A DNA stretch of 64,000 nt from a candidate division KSB1 bacterium (GTDB lineage: Bacteria > Zhuqueibacterota > Zhuqueibacteria > Thermofontimicrobiales > Thermofontimicrobiaceae), in the NCBI GenBank assembly GCA_034506395.1, contig JAPDPQ010000001.1, positions 130,435 to 194,434 on the forward strand. The letters are read 5' to 3'. Position numbers and translations under genes: made by a program. The notes under the pieces were generated by a model. It was not told the origin of the DNA, did no database searches, and saw nothing but the letters and a program-made list of their open reading frames with translations. This document shows, piece after piece, positions 34,511-43,732 of the stretch; within the stretch, counting starts at the first letter, position 1; each line of letters opens with the position of its first letter.

Positions 34511-36205
34511 ATGAAAAAATTTTGGATCGCTTTGTTCATCCTCGCGATCATTGGAAATGGTCATGGGGAGAATTACTTGTTAAATGGGGGGCAGGAATCG
34601 AAAATTCAATATCGGATGGTTCAAACGGTCACACCGAAACCAGGCATTCAGACGCTCTATTTGAGCTTTGTTGTGCCAGTGTCGTATCAATCTCCCACCT
34701 ATCAGCAACGGATCGAACAGGTGAGTTTCGATTACAACCCGCGTCCCGATAGCAAAGAGGAATTTCTCGATAAGCGAGGAAATAGGGTGCTCAAGCTGAG
34801 CTGGCGGACTCCGAATCAAGTGATCACAACGACGATTGATCTGATAGCCTTGAATAAGACAATATTGGCGACACTGAAAACTGCAGCAGGTTTTCCACCG
34901 GAGCAATTGCCCAGCGAGGCACAGCCTTATTTGAGCGCCACGGATCAGGTGCCAAGCACGCACCCAGAGATCATCGCCAAAGCGAGGGAACTTACAGCCG
35001 GTGCAAAAACCGAATTCGATGCCGTGCAGCGGATTTTAGCCTGGGTGATCGATCATATGACTTATGTGTTGACCCCTCCGGAGTACGGGGCACTTTATTC
35101 ATTTCAAACTGGCAGGGGCAATTGCCAGAACTATTCCCACCTGGCTGCGGCTTTGATGCGCGCCGTTGGAATTCCAGTTCGTATCGTCAACGGGGTCACG
35201 CTCAAGCAGCCATACACCATCAATCTTGGCAATCGCAGCATGACGCTGAAAATGGCTGAGGGGCGGCATTCATGGATCGAGGTCTTTTTCCCGGACTTAG
35301 GCTGGACGCCTTTTGATCCGCAGCAGACCCAGTTGTTCGTCAGCAACCGCTTCATTCGGGTCGAAGTTGGGATGGACAATGACGAGACTTCCCAAGATGG
35401 GTTGATCCGTTGGACGCAGCTCAAAGGGGAATTGGTCTCGCCCCAATTTGAAGAGACGATCCAGGCCTCTTTGGCCTCGGACCAGGTTCAATTATCTGGC
35501 AGACCAGACAAGCATGGCCCGAAAAAACTTTTATTGACCCCTGCGGTAGAGGCAAGCTTTCAACCAGTGATCGTCGCTCTGAAAGAACCAGAGCCAGCAC
35601 CTAAAATCCCGCTCGAACAATTGGATCGTTTGACTTATTCGAAACCCTATATGTTTGGTAATCTTGAATTCCCCAAAGGCGTGGACTTTTTAGCAGTTCG
35701 CGGACCAGCCCAAAAGACCACGGGCAACGACTTTGAAATGAGAAAGAATTTTCTGGTGGAAACCGCCGAATACGTAACCGAACAAGCTCAATACGCCCAG
35801 ATCTTTGTGCTAACCAAGCCCATGGAAGTGCGAAAAATAGGACTGGTGATGCACAAATTTGGGGGGAATGGCTATTTATGGATCGAATTATTGAAAGATA
35901 AGGGCGGTTTCCCAGACGAGCTGATCGCTACCAGCGATATGGTTTCTGTTGATGCGATGAAGTTTACCCCTGGCTACGATTGGGTTGATTTCGATTTTGG
36001 CAACGAAGCGCCCAAGCTTCTGCCTGGCCGCTATTGGATTGCGCTAGGGTTTAGTGGCAGGCCTATTGTAAATTGGTTTTATTCCTACGGCAAACCCATA
36101 GGCCCGATCGAAGGCACGCGATTTAAAACGATTCTGGACACCCAATGGAGCAACAGCCTCAATTTTGAGTTCAATTATCGAGTGATCGGATTTACTACTC
36201 CGTAA
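34511..36205 (+). CDS. Exported transglutaminase-like protein
   Basis: 564 residues from ATG 34511 (MKKFWIALFILAIIGNGHGE, a typical signal peptide); the longer frame from 34310 is rejected because the signal would be internal. A transglutaminase-like domain lies at about 150-280 with the catalytic Cys in GRGNCQNYSHLAAALMRAVG, His in EGRHSWIEVFF and Asp in WTPFDPQQ. The C-terminal 250 residues are beta-rich (KIGLVMHKFGGNGYLWIELL, HDP-type jelly-roll look) and may bind ligand or cell wall. Such proteins cleave or cross-link peptide bonds outside the cytoplasm; the substrate is unknown. Confidence 0.85.
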   Translation: MKKFWIALFILAIIGNGHGENYLLNGGQESKIQYRMVQTVTPKPGIQTLYLSFVVPVSYQSPTYQQRIEQVSFDYNPRPDSKEEFLDKRGNRVLKLSWRTPNQVITTTIDLIALNKTILATLKTAAGFPPEQLPSEAQPYLSATDQVPSTHPEIIAKARELTAGAKTEFDAVQRILAWVIDHMTYVLTPPEYGALYSFQTGRGNCQNYSHLAAALMRAVGIPVRIVNGVTLKQPYTINLGNRSMTLKMAEGRHSWIEVFFPDLGWTPFDPQQTQLFVSNRFIRVEVGMDNDETSQDGLIRWTQLKGELVSPQFEETIQASLASDQVQLSGRPDKHGPKKLLLTPAVEASFQPVIVALKEPEPAPKIPLEQLDRLTYSKPYMFGNLEFPKGVDFLAVRGPAQKTTGNDFEMRKNFLVETAEYVTEQAQYAQIFVLTKPMEVRKIGLVMHKFGGNGYLWIELLKDKGGFPDELIATSDMVSVDAMKFTPGYDWVDFDFGNEAPKLLPGRYWIALGFSGRPIVNWFYSYGKPIGPIEGTRFKTILDTQWSNSLNFEFNYRVIGFTTP

Positions 36206-36537
36206 ATTGAATTGCCGATTTCATTCAAATGGCTGAATTGTAACACTTATTTTGAAAACAAGTTCGATGGCAGTTTCCCCTCAAACTTGAATTTTGATGA
36301 AGATTGCGTATTCGTCGTTTCAAATTGAATCATCACAGATCCGCCAGTTTTTGGCTGTTTGAGGGTTAAATTTTCGTGATCATCCACTCAGCCAATTTTA
36401 ACAGTTGTCAAAAGTCTCCATTATGGAAACGATAAGTTCAGAGCAATTGGGGAAGCAAAGCTTTTAGAGTGCATTTCGAGTTACCGGTTGAGCATGGATA
36501 TCAGCCAGGTAGTTGGATCATTCAATTATTTAGATAG
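36206..36537. other. Gap of 332 bp upstream of the ECF sigma gene
   Basis: No coding frame. It is expected to carry the (often autoregulated) promoter of the sigma factor operon, but I could not pick out a convincing GGAAC-type -35 element. Confidence 0.35.
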
Positions 36538-37122
36538 ATGGAGCGGAGCGATACAGATTTGATGCTGCTGCTAAAAAGCGGAGATGAGCAGGCTTTCCGA
36601 GAGCTTGTGGAACGGCATAAGCTTTCGGTTCTGAATTTGTGTCTCCGCTTTGTGGGAAACAGGCAAGATGCGGAGGACCTGGCACAGGAGGCTTTCATAC
36701 GAGTGTTTCAGGCAGCGCCAAATTATGAGGTAAAAGCGGCATTCACCACTTGGCTGTATCGCATCACCGTCAATTTATGCCTGAACCACCAGCGTCATAA
36801 AAAAATTTTGCGGTTTTTCTCTTTGGAACAGCCCAAAGCTGCGCATCATTCCTCCCAACCTCGCTTGCCAGACTTTCCAGATAAACAACGACCCGACACA
36901 GAATTTGAAAAGAAGGAATTGCAATCCATCATCCAGCGAGCGATTCAATCACTGCCAGAGAATCAACGCAGCGTTCTGATATTGCATCGCTATCAGAATT
37001 TATCTTATAAAGAGATCGCTGAGGTATTGGGGACCTCAGTATCCGCTGTGGAATCCAGGCTTCACCGCGCCAAGGGAAGCTTGAGAAAAAAATTAGAGTC
37101 GATACTTGAAGTCCAACGATGA
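36538..37122 (+). CDS. ECF RNA polymerase sigma factor (RpoE-like)
   Basis: 194 residues with sigma-70 region 2 (about 20-90, FVGNRQDAEDLAQEAFIRVF and AFTTWLYRITVNLCLNH) and region 4 (about 135-185, LPENQRSVLILHRYQNLSY followed by the helix-turn-helix KEIAEVLGTSVSAVESRLHR). Regions 1 and 3 are absent, as in ECF sigmas. It directs polymerase to a stress regulon. A zinc-finger anti-sigma gene and two Spy/CpxP-like periplasmic proteins follow on the same strand, implying envelope or metal stress sensing. No good ribosome site precedes the ATG. Confidence 0.93.
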   Translation: MERSDTDLMLLLKSGDEQAFRELVERHKLSVLNLCLRFVGNRQDAEDLAQEAFIRVFQAAPNYEVKAAFTTWLYRITVNLCLNHQRHKKILRFFSLEQPKAAHHSSQPRLPDFPDKQRPDTEFEKKELQSIIQRAIQSLPENQRSVLILHRYQNLSYKEIAEVLGTSVSAVESRLHRAKGSLRKKLESILEVQR

Positions 37123-37328
37123 TCAACCATTAAGCCCTGGCTAGATATCGGCATCATTTTGAGTTTTGAAAGAATCATGTACAAGAATAAAATTAATTTA
37201 AATGCAACGGAGCAACACCAATCATTCTCGCTCGAATAACTCGGGAAAAAGCTTATCATGAGCTGCATCATCTGGCCGCAAGTTTGTTGCGCTAACTGTG
37301 TTAAATAGAGTGACAGAGGTTGAAAGCT

Positions 37329-37811
37329 ATGGATTGTCGGAAAATTAGAAAAAAATTATCTGCCTATCAGGATGGGGAGTTAGCTGATTCTCTACGCGAT
37401 CAGATCGAACAGCATTTGAAACAATGCAGCGCGTGCTCATTAGCACTTCAACAGCTAAATCAGCTTTGGAATTTAATGGATAGCGTGGATACAATAAAAT
37501 CTGCTCCTTATTTCTGGACCAAATTGTCGCAGCGATTGCAGGAACGATCCGAGCCAAAAGCTGTTTGGAGACCTTTTTTTCTCCCGATCCAAAAGCTTTC
37601 ATTTTCGCTATTGGTTATTTGTTTGCTGGTGCTCGGATTTGCCATCGGGATGTTTTTAGGACATAATATTTATCATCATTCCCAATTAACTTCTGCTCCA
37701 CCAGCGGATCAGGAATTGGATCAGGTTTTTCCCATGAATTCTTTTGAAGATTTTCCTGAACAATCTATGGCGCAAGCTTACGTGACAATGATCTCAGAAA
37801 ACAACCACTGA
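37329..37811 (+). CDS. Membrane-anchored zinc-finger anti-sigma factor
   Basis: 160 residues from the ATG at 37329 (an upstream TTG at 37320 is less likely). The N-terminal anti-sigma zinc-finger (ZAS) has Cys near residue 3 and the HLKQCSAC motif (Hx3Cx2C) near 32-39. A membrane helix lies at about 91-112 (LSFSLLVICLLVLGFAIGMFLG), with the C-terminus in the periplasm. It should hold the ECF sigma encoded 206 bases upstream until a signal is sensed. AGAGG is found upstream of the ATG. Confidence 0.88.
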   Translation: MDCRKIRKKLSAYQDGELADSLRDQIEQHLKQCSACSLALQQLNQLWNLMDSVDTIKSAPYFWTKLSQRLQERSEPKAVWRPFFLPIQKLSFSLLVICLLVLGFAIGMFLGHNIYHHSQLTSAPPADQELDQVFPMNSFEDFPEQSMAQAYVTMISENNH

Positions 37812-37825
37812 TAGGATATAAAACA

Positions 37826-38344
37826 ATGAGCAAAAAAACACTCACTTGGCTTTTCATTTTTTCCGTAATCATCAATATATCCGCTTTAGCAACTATTGGT
37901 TATCATTGGTTTGAATCGAAGCGGACTCGATTTGACCGAAGCCGAGTCGGACATCAGGAATTTTTGGTCCGGGAACTTGGCTTGACCGAGCAGCAGTCAG
38001 CCCAAATTCAAAAACTGCGAGCTGATTTATGGCAGAAGCTCAAGCCATTGAAAACCCAATTAGACGAAGAGCGTCGCATTTTCTTTCATATACAGAATCA
38101 AGATAGCGTTGATACCGAGCTGCTGTACCAGAGCATTGACCGCATTTCGGAGTTGCAACGGCAGATGCAACGCATCACTGCTGAAAATATGTTGGCAAGC
38201 AAATCTATTCTGACTCCGGAGCAGCGAAAAAAATTCTTTTCCCTTATGGAAAGTCGGATGAAAATGGGAGAGACCCGAAGGAGACATTCACCAAAACCAA
38301 AAGACCAGAGCAATCAGGAATCATGCAAGGAGGAGCAACCATGA
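37826..38344 (+). CDS. Spy/CpxP-like periplasmic sensor protein (membrane-anchored)
   Basis: 172 residues: an N-terminal membrane anchor (about 7-28), then helices with the LTxxQ signature (LGLTEQQSAQIQKLRADLW, later SILTPEQRKKFFSLM), as in the periplasmic heavy-metal sensor/CnrX-Spy-CpxP group. The C-terminal tail is Lys/Glu/Gln-rich. In CnrYXH-type systems such a protein acts upstream of the anti-sigma factor. The gene begins 14 bases after the anti-sigma gene and overlaps the next gene by 4 bases (ATGA), a coupled operon. Confidence 0.83.
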   Translation: MSKKTLTWLFIFSVIINISALATIGYHWFESKRTRFDRSRVGHQEFLVRELGLTEQQSAQIQKLRADLWQKLKPLKTQLDEERRIFFHIQNQDSVDTELLYQSIDRISELQRQMQRITAENMLASKSILTPEQRKKFFSLMESRMKMGETRRRHSPKPKDQSNQESCKEEQP

Positions 38345-38811
38345 AACATAATAGATCATTTGTTTTGTTTGCTGTAGCTTTTATTTTAGTAGCGTTCGTA
38401 GCCATCTTACCTGCGCAACCCCGGTGCGGACGCGCGGGGAAGCCTGGTTTCCATCATCAGCCATGGATGTCAAGCCTGAATCTGACCGACGAACAAAAAA
38501 ATAAAGTGGCTGAACTTCGATTGGCGTTTCAGAAAGAACTGCTGCCGCTCCGAACCGAGTTGCAGAGCAAGGCTGCAGAGTTGCAATTGCTCGAGACTGA
38601 AGCAACTCCGAACTTAAACCAGATCGACAGATTAATCGACCAAATCGAGCAAATACGGACCAAAATTCATAAAGCGCGCGTTCGACATCAAATGGCCATC
38701 AGAAATATTTTATCGCCAGAGCAGCAAAAGGTCTGGGATAGCCAGATGTTGAGGCTGTCGGGCCGTGGGAAGGTGGGCGAACGGTTGAACTGTCCATTAG
38801 AATCGTTCTGA
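38341..38811 (+). CDS. Spy/CpxP-like periplasmic chaperone/metal-resistance protein
   Basis: 156 residues from ATG 38341, preceded at the right distance by AAGGAGGAG; the frame is open 18 bases further up but without a ribosome site. It has a signal peptide (about 1-25, ending LPAQ), an HHQP metal-binding-like stretch, and two LTxxQ-type motifs (LNLTDEQKNKVAELRLAFQ, NILSPEQQKVW). It is soluble in the periplasm, unlike its anchored neighbour. It is the last gene of the sigma operon and is followed by a very strong terminator. Confidence 0.85.
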   Translation: MKHNRSFVLFAVAFILVAFVAILPAQPRCGRAGKPGFHHQPWMSSLNLTDEQKNKVAELRLAFQKELLPLRTELQSKAAELQLLETEATPNLNQIDRLIDQIEQIRTKIHKARVRHQMAIRNILSPEQQKVWDSQMLRLSGRGKVGERLNCPLESF

Positions 38812-38814
38812 ATT

Positions 38815-38863
38815 AAAAGAACCCTTTCAAAGGAGTCATTTTTGAAAGGGTTCTTTTTTTTTT
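38815..38863 (+). terminator. Strong intrinsic terminator of the ECF sigma operon
   Basis: A 17-bp perfect stem, AAAAGAACCCTTTCAAA (38815-38831) with TTTGAAAGGGTTCTTTT (38841-38857), a 9-nt loop and a run of nine to ten T. Confidence 0.9.
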
Positions 38864-38881
38864 AAGGATAAGCAAGAGATA

Positions 38882-39304
38882 TTAAGCGGTGGCTTTCGAC
38901 TCGTGCTTCTCCTCTGACTTCTTCACTTCAGCCATCTTAGCCTCAAGTGCCTCAATTTCAGCCTCTAATTTTTTGACCTTCTCGATATTGGCTAAAATCT
39001 CGGCATTGGTTGTGATATTCGGATCATTGTTTTTCATCAGCTCATAGACTTTTCCGCCGATCTCCCCAAATACATTCGATAAATCCCGGTTCAAATTATA
39101 GTGCTTGACCTTTAGTTGTCCCAGTGCGGCCAACTCCTGGGCTTTGTCGCCAATTGTTTCTGCAAAGCCTTTCCCCTTTTCAACTAAGGTTGAAGCAATT
39201 CCTGGAGCTTTCTCCGCGACGGTTTTTGCAACACTCTCGGCACCTTCTGCAATCGTTTTGGCTCCTTCTTCAACTGCTTGTTTCACTTTGTCCCATAAGC
39301 TCAT
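38882..39304 (-). CDS. Hypothetical helical protein (Ala/Glu/Lys-rich)
   Basis: 140 residues, almost entirely helical. Residues 1-60 form amphipathic repeats rich in Ala, Glu, Lys and Gly (VKQAVEEGAKTIAEGAESVA), recalling LEA or apolipoprotein-like helices, and the C-terminal half has a coiled coil (IEKVKKLEAEIEALEAKMAE). There is no signal or membrane segment. GGGAGGA lies 7 bases before the ATG, which supports a real gene. I do not recognise a family; stress-related or membrane-surface binding is a guess. It is transcribed towards the sigma operon terminator. Confidence 0.72.
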   Translation of the reverse strand: MSLWDKVKQAVEEGAKTIAEGAESVAKTVAEKAPGIASTLVEKGKGFAETIGDKAQELAALGQLKVKHYNLNRDLSNVFGEIGGKVYELMKNNDPNITTNAEILANIEKVKKLEAEIEALEAKMAEVKKSEEKHESKATA

Positions 39305-39572
39305 TTTTTAGTCCTCCCTGGTAAGATGTAAGAAATTAACATGGTATTTTAAGATGCATAACTGAATCGATTTAAATGAGCGGCCGATCTTTCGAAGCTG
39401 CGTCGATGAGCATTTTTTAAGCGGCGCTGAAAGATAAAATAACAATTATGCAGGTTATTTCCCAATTTCTTCAAAGCATTTAAGAGCAAAGCTCAACTCG
39501 CTGCGTTTCATCACGCTGTTTGGCAACTGAGAATAACCACCGGGAAACTAATGCGATTCTTAATAGCATTGA

Positions 39573-41069
39573 TCATAACTTTGGATGCAAAATCACCTCA
39601 ATGCGCCGATTTTTCTCCCTGCCCTCTTTGGTCTCATTGTTTGCGATGGGACGGCTTTCACCGTAACCGATCGCTGTGATCCGTGATGCGTCCAAGCCCA
39701 TGTTCGCTTGGAGATAGATACTTACCGCCTCAGCCCGCTCTTGGGAAAGTTGCATGTTCTTCTCATCGCTGCCGTGGGAGTCGGTATGGCCTTCAATCGT
39801 GATTTCACACCCAGGAAAAAGATTGATGGCCTGTTGAACCTTGGTCAACAGCGGGAAATTTTGGGCTTCAATAACCGATTTGCCGACGGGAAAGGTCAAC
39901 GATAAGAGACGGATGATAATATCGTTACCTTTTCTGAAGACGGTGGCTTCTTCGGGATCAAAAATCTGCTCAACCGCGGAAAATTGGGCGCGAATCTTAG
40001 CTTGAGCTTCCATTTGTCGAGCCAGTTCGGTCTTCTCTTGTTGAACACCGCCTAACTTTTGCTCTAACTCATCGATGCGCGCATTCAGCATTTCCACTTG
40101 CTGATCGCGTTCCGACAGGGACTGTTCCAGCTTTCTAGCGCGCTCTTGAAGCGCCCGAATATATTTGATCACCTCATTGGTGGTTTTATCATATCCATTT
40201 TCAAATGAAGCAACTAGATCGATTGCTGAGGCGATCCGCTCTATTGGTCGTTCGTTCCCAAGCAAAAATTCCTCAGCATAATCCCGGTTTTCTCTCAATT
40301 CCTTGATGATCTTCGCAAGATAAATCGCATGGTTTGCCTCGTATTTCGCCTGTCTGGCTAACGAACGAGCCACATCCGTATCATATCGGTTTTCATTGAG
40401 CTCTTTTTCAGCCTGAATAGCTAAGGATTGTGCGCGTTTCAAAGTGGCTGGAGCATATTTTTCTACTTCCATTTTCTCTGCTTGCTTGAGCAATTCCCAG
40501 GTATCACTGAGATAGTTGGCTTTTATCGCTTCTAATTCGGCCTGCCGATACAGCGCCTCCGCCTCGCCCGCTCGCTTTTTGGCATCCCTCACATCCCCAG
40601 ATTCTAATTTTCGGGCAGCTTCGCTAAGTTTCAGCTCTGCTTCGCTCCACGCTTTCGCGGAAAACTGGCTAGCACCCGCTTGATTAGCGGCCGACTGAGC
40701 TTTCAGTGCATTGGCCAACATGTTCTGCGCCGATTGAGCGGTCTCTATTGCCTTCTTAAAATAAGCGACACTCGCACGAAGCCGTTGCCGGACATCTTCG
40801 AGGTTCTTCCCTTTCTGAAAATCGCTATCTGCATCATGATAATACTTTAAGGCTTCTGCAAAAGCTTTTGGCGATAACAGGTCCGCCTTTGCGGCCTTGG
40901 CCTCTGTCAGCGCTTTGTTCGCCTCGCTAAACAGTGAAGCTTTTACATCTTGTTGTGGCAGTGCAACCCTTGCTATTAAATTTGAGTGAACAGAACTTGC
41001 AAGAACCAGAACCAGTCCAATGACGATACACTTCATTGTGCTATAAAGCTGACACGGGCTCAATATCAT
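39573..41069 (-). CDS. OmpA-family protein with long helical N-terminal region (DUF4398-like)
   Basis: 498 residues. A signal peptide (about 1-30) is followed by a long helical region (about 45-260) of Ala/Lys/Glu-rich repeats (FAEALKYYHDADSDFQKGKN, AWSEAELKLSEAARKLESGD) similar to DUF4398, then a coiled coil (about 310-355) and an OmpA_C domain (about 380-498) with ITIEGHTDSHGSDEKNMQLS and GREKNRRIEV for peptidoglycan binding. The start is fixed by AAGGAGGT 6 bases before ATG 41069. It probably lies in the periplasm and connects the envelope to peptidoglycan. It is a single gene. Confidence 0.87.
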   Translation of the reverse strand: MILSPCQLYSTMKCIVIGLVLVLASSVHSNLIARVALPQQDVKASLFSEANKALTEAKAAKADLLSPKAFAEALKYYHDADSDFQKGKNLEDVRQRLRASVAYFKKAIETAQSAQNMLANALKAQSAANQAGASQFSAKAWSEAELKLSEAARKLESGDVRDAKKRAGEAEALYRQAELEAIKANYLSDTWELLKQAEKMEVEKYAPATLKRAQSLAIQAEKELNENRYDTDVARSLARQAKYEANHAIYLAKIIKELRENRDYAEEFLLGNERPIERIASAIDLVASFENGYDKTTNEVIKYIRALQERARKLEQSLSERDQQVEMLNARIDELEQKLGGVQQEKTELARQMEAQAKIRAQFSAVEQIFDPEEATVFRKGNDIIIRLLSLTFPVGKSVIEAQNFPLLTKVQQAINLFPGCEITIEGHTDSHGSDEKNMQLSQERAEAVSIYLQANMGLDASRITAIGYGESRPIANNETKEGREKNRRIEVILHPKL

Positions 41070-41723
41070 GGGATACCTCCTTCGATTTAAACTGGGATCG
41101 GGGGTGATTTATGCGATAGGTTAATAGTTCGCTCACTTTTGTCGCTGTGATTTTTGAACCCCAAAAAATCAATGACCGCGTTCGAATTCAGCCCAAAAAT
41201 CCCTTTAATCATTCCGCTTATTCTTCGGCAGAATGCTCAAATTGGCATCTTAAGAACAGTTCTCTTTCAATTTGCAACACCTGCATTCCCAGGCGAAAAA
41301 GTGATATTTAAAACTAATGATGATCTGCGAAAGCATCTCTTGCAGCATAATAATCCCACTCTTTCCCCAGACTGGAATCACTCAGATTTGTTAATTGATT
41401 TCGATTACAAAATCATAGAACCAAGCTAAGTTGTCACGCCGTCCGCCGACTGGCTATTAGCGTCACCTAAAGCTCAAAAAATGCCAAAATCATTAGACCG
41501 GTTATTGATAATAATACGAGATTGTCTCGCAGGCCAGAATTCATTCGTTTCTTTAGGACAAATTAATCATAGTTGCTAACTGGTTCAGCAGTCTTTGAAA
41601 ACAAAATCTCCTTTGTGGAGGCTAATACCCAGTTGGCGGATTGCTCAGGATGACATTTCAGTCTTGGGCTGACACCCATAGCTGAGTGACAGCATGACAA
41701 AATTTAGTTGAATTCCGCATTTT
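41070..41723. other. Gap of 654 bp, possible degraded repeat
   Basis: A 91-codon plus-strand frame at 41154-41429 lacks a ribosome site and domain. The segment 41640-41700 (GATGACATTTCAG, then GTGACAGCATGACA) recalls fragments of dispersed palindromes but no clear arm pairing is seen. Confidence 0.35.
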
Positions 41724-43475
41724 TCAAAAAGACTCATTATCGATGCTTTCTTTATCAATGAGTCGCTTGATTTTTTTTACTTCAGTTAAAGCCAAAACGC
41801 ACTCAGCCAGCCCGATGGCATCGGACAGACGAATGCTTCGGATGACCCGTTTCACCTGTGGGATGAAAAATGAGCTCATGCTCAATTGGTCAAATCCCAA
41901 CCCGATCAACAACTTGGTATATCGGACATCTCCGGCCATCTCGCCACAAATGCTCACATCCTTACCAGCCTGTTTTGCAGCATCGGCGATCATTTTTAAT
42001 AGATGGAGGACAGCTGGATGCAGCGGCTCGTAGAGATCACTCACCTGAGCATTGCTGCGATCCACAGCTAAGGTATATTGGATCAAATCATTGGTGCCAA
42101 TGCTGATGAAATCGACCTCCTTTAAAATCGCATGGATCGCTAGGGCAGCGGAAGGGATTTCAATCATTGCACCGATTTCTAATTGAGGATCATAGGCGAG
42201 TTCCCGTTGGTCTAATTCTCGCATCGCCTGATTGATCAGTCGCCTGACTTGATGAATTTCTTCCACACTGGCGATCATGGGCAAAAGGATCTTAACCTTG
42301 CCAAAGACGCTGGCTCGCAGGACAGCGCGCAATTGTTGCTTGAATATTTCAGGTTGCCGTAATGACAGTCGGATCGCCCGAAGCCCCAAATAGGGGTTGC
42401 GTTCCCGATAGCGATGATTGCCGTTGAAAAATGGGCTGAACTTATCGCCGCCGAGGTCCATGGTTCGGATGGTCACTGGGAACGGCGCCATTCTCGCCAC
42501 GATTGCATGATAATGCTCGAATTGTTCCTCCTCCGATGGATAATCTGTCCGATCGATAAAATGAATTTCAGTTCGATAAAGTCCGATCCCTTCTGCATGG
42601 AACATCTGGGCTAATTCGATGTCCTCCTCAGTCCTGATATTTGCCATCAATTGAACTCTATGACCATCTAAAGTGACGGCTGGCAATCCCACAATCTTTT
42701 TCTCGCGCTTCTTTTGTTCTTCTAACACCTTGACCAAAGCGCGGTAGTTTTCGATTTGTCGCGTTGTGGGATTAATAATCACCTCGCCAGTAGTGCCGTT
42801 CATTATTATCTGGCTAGAGACTTCGATGTCGCGCGCTATATTGGGAATACCAGAGACCAGTGGGATGCCCAGCGAACGAGCTAAAATTGCTGCGTGAGAA
42901 GTAGGACCGCCTTTTTCAGTAATCAATCCCTTCACCTGGCTGGTGTTCAACCCAGCGGCTTGGGAGGGTGTGATCTCTGGCGCAACAATAATGAGCTCAG
43001 ATTCCTCTCCAATTAAACATTCCTGAGTATAGCCTATCAGATTATCCAAAATTCTTCGACCGACATCTCGAATGTCCTGGATTCGTTCTTTTAAATAATT
43101 GTCGTGCGTTGATGAAAATGTGGTTATGGATTCCTGAATGACCGCATCCACTGCTGCTTCGACATTAATCCGTTGTTCTACCAATTTCTTCTGGATCTGG
43201 GCCAAAAAGACTGGATCGTTCAAGAATAGCAAATAAGCATCGAAAATATTCGCATCATTGCTGGAGACGTGGCTGCTGATACGCTCTTTTAATTCTTCCA
43301 GTTGCCGCCGCGCCATCTCTATTGCCTGAGAAAGTCGGGACAACTCTCGGGCAACCTGACCGACACGGATCTTCCGCGGGATAATTTTGGGAGGTGTTCC
43401 GAAAATGCACGCCCTGCCCCAGGCAATGCCTGGGGATACCCCGATGCCTCGCAATTTAACTTGCTGTTTGATCAT
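41724..43475 (-). CDS. ptsI: Phosphoenolpyruvate-protein phosphotransferase (PTS enzyme I)
   Basis: 583 residues, full length for enzyme I. The N-terminal HPr-binding domain (about 1-140), the phosphohistidine domain with the active His in TEKGGPTSHAAILARSLGIP (near residue 193), and the C-terminal PEP-binding TIM barrel with IGLYRTEIHFI, IRTMDLGGDK, EIPSAA, SIGTNDLIQYTLAVDR and VSICGEMAGD are complete. It transfers phosphate from PEP to HPr. No HPr or sugar-specific EII genes lie in the window, so it may serve a regulatory PTS or be supplied with partners elsewhere. GAGAGGAAAA lies upstream of the ATG. Confidence 0.94.
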   Translation of the reverse strand: MIKQQVKLRGIGVSPGIAWGRACIFGTPPKIIPRKIRVGQVARELSRLSQAIEMARRQLEELKERISSHVSSNDANIFDAYLLFLNDPVFLAQIQKKLVEQRINVEAAVDAVIQESITTFSSTHDNYLKERIQDIRDVGRRILDNLIGYTQECLIGEESELIIVAPEITPSQAAGLNTSQVKGLITEKGGPTSHAAILARSLGIPLVSGIPNIARDIEVSSQIIMNGTTGEVIINPTTRQIENYRALVKVLEEQKKREKKIVGLPAVTLDGHRVQLMANIRTEEDIELAQMFHAEGIGLYRTEIHFIDRTDYPSEEEQFEHYHAIVARMAPFPVTIRTMDLGGDKFSPFFNGNHRYRERNPYLGLRAIRLSLRQPEIFKQQLRAVLRASVFGKVKILLPMIASVEEIHQVRRLINQAMRELDQRELAYDPQLEIGAMIEIPSAALAIHAILKEVDFISIGTNDLIQYTLAVDRSNAQVSDLYEPLHPAVLHLLKMIADAAKQAGKDVSICGEMAGDVRYTKLLIGLGFDQLSMSSFFIPQVKRVIRSIRLSDAIGLAECVLALTEVKKIKRLIDKESIDNESF

Positions 43476-43732
43476 TGATGCATTTTCCTCTCTATTCGCT
43501 TGCAGTGATCATTTTAACACGCTATAAAAAACGTAGCGAACGCCCTTCATTAAAAAATTGGGCGCAATTTTTAATTGTTGGGGCAGTTTTAAGAATCTTG
43601 CCCTATTGAATATCAGTCCAGAAAATAGATCATCATTTCGGTTTGTCAGAGATTTCTTATTGCAAAACGAGTGCTCTTATTTGTCCAAATGGAAACCGAA
43701 TCTGTTTTCGGATTCGCCTCAATACTCTTGGG

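Noticed and set aside
41154-41429. A 91-codon plus-strand ORF between an OmpA gene and ptsI
   Set aside because: No ribosome site, no signal or domain, and flanking sequence looks intergenic.
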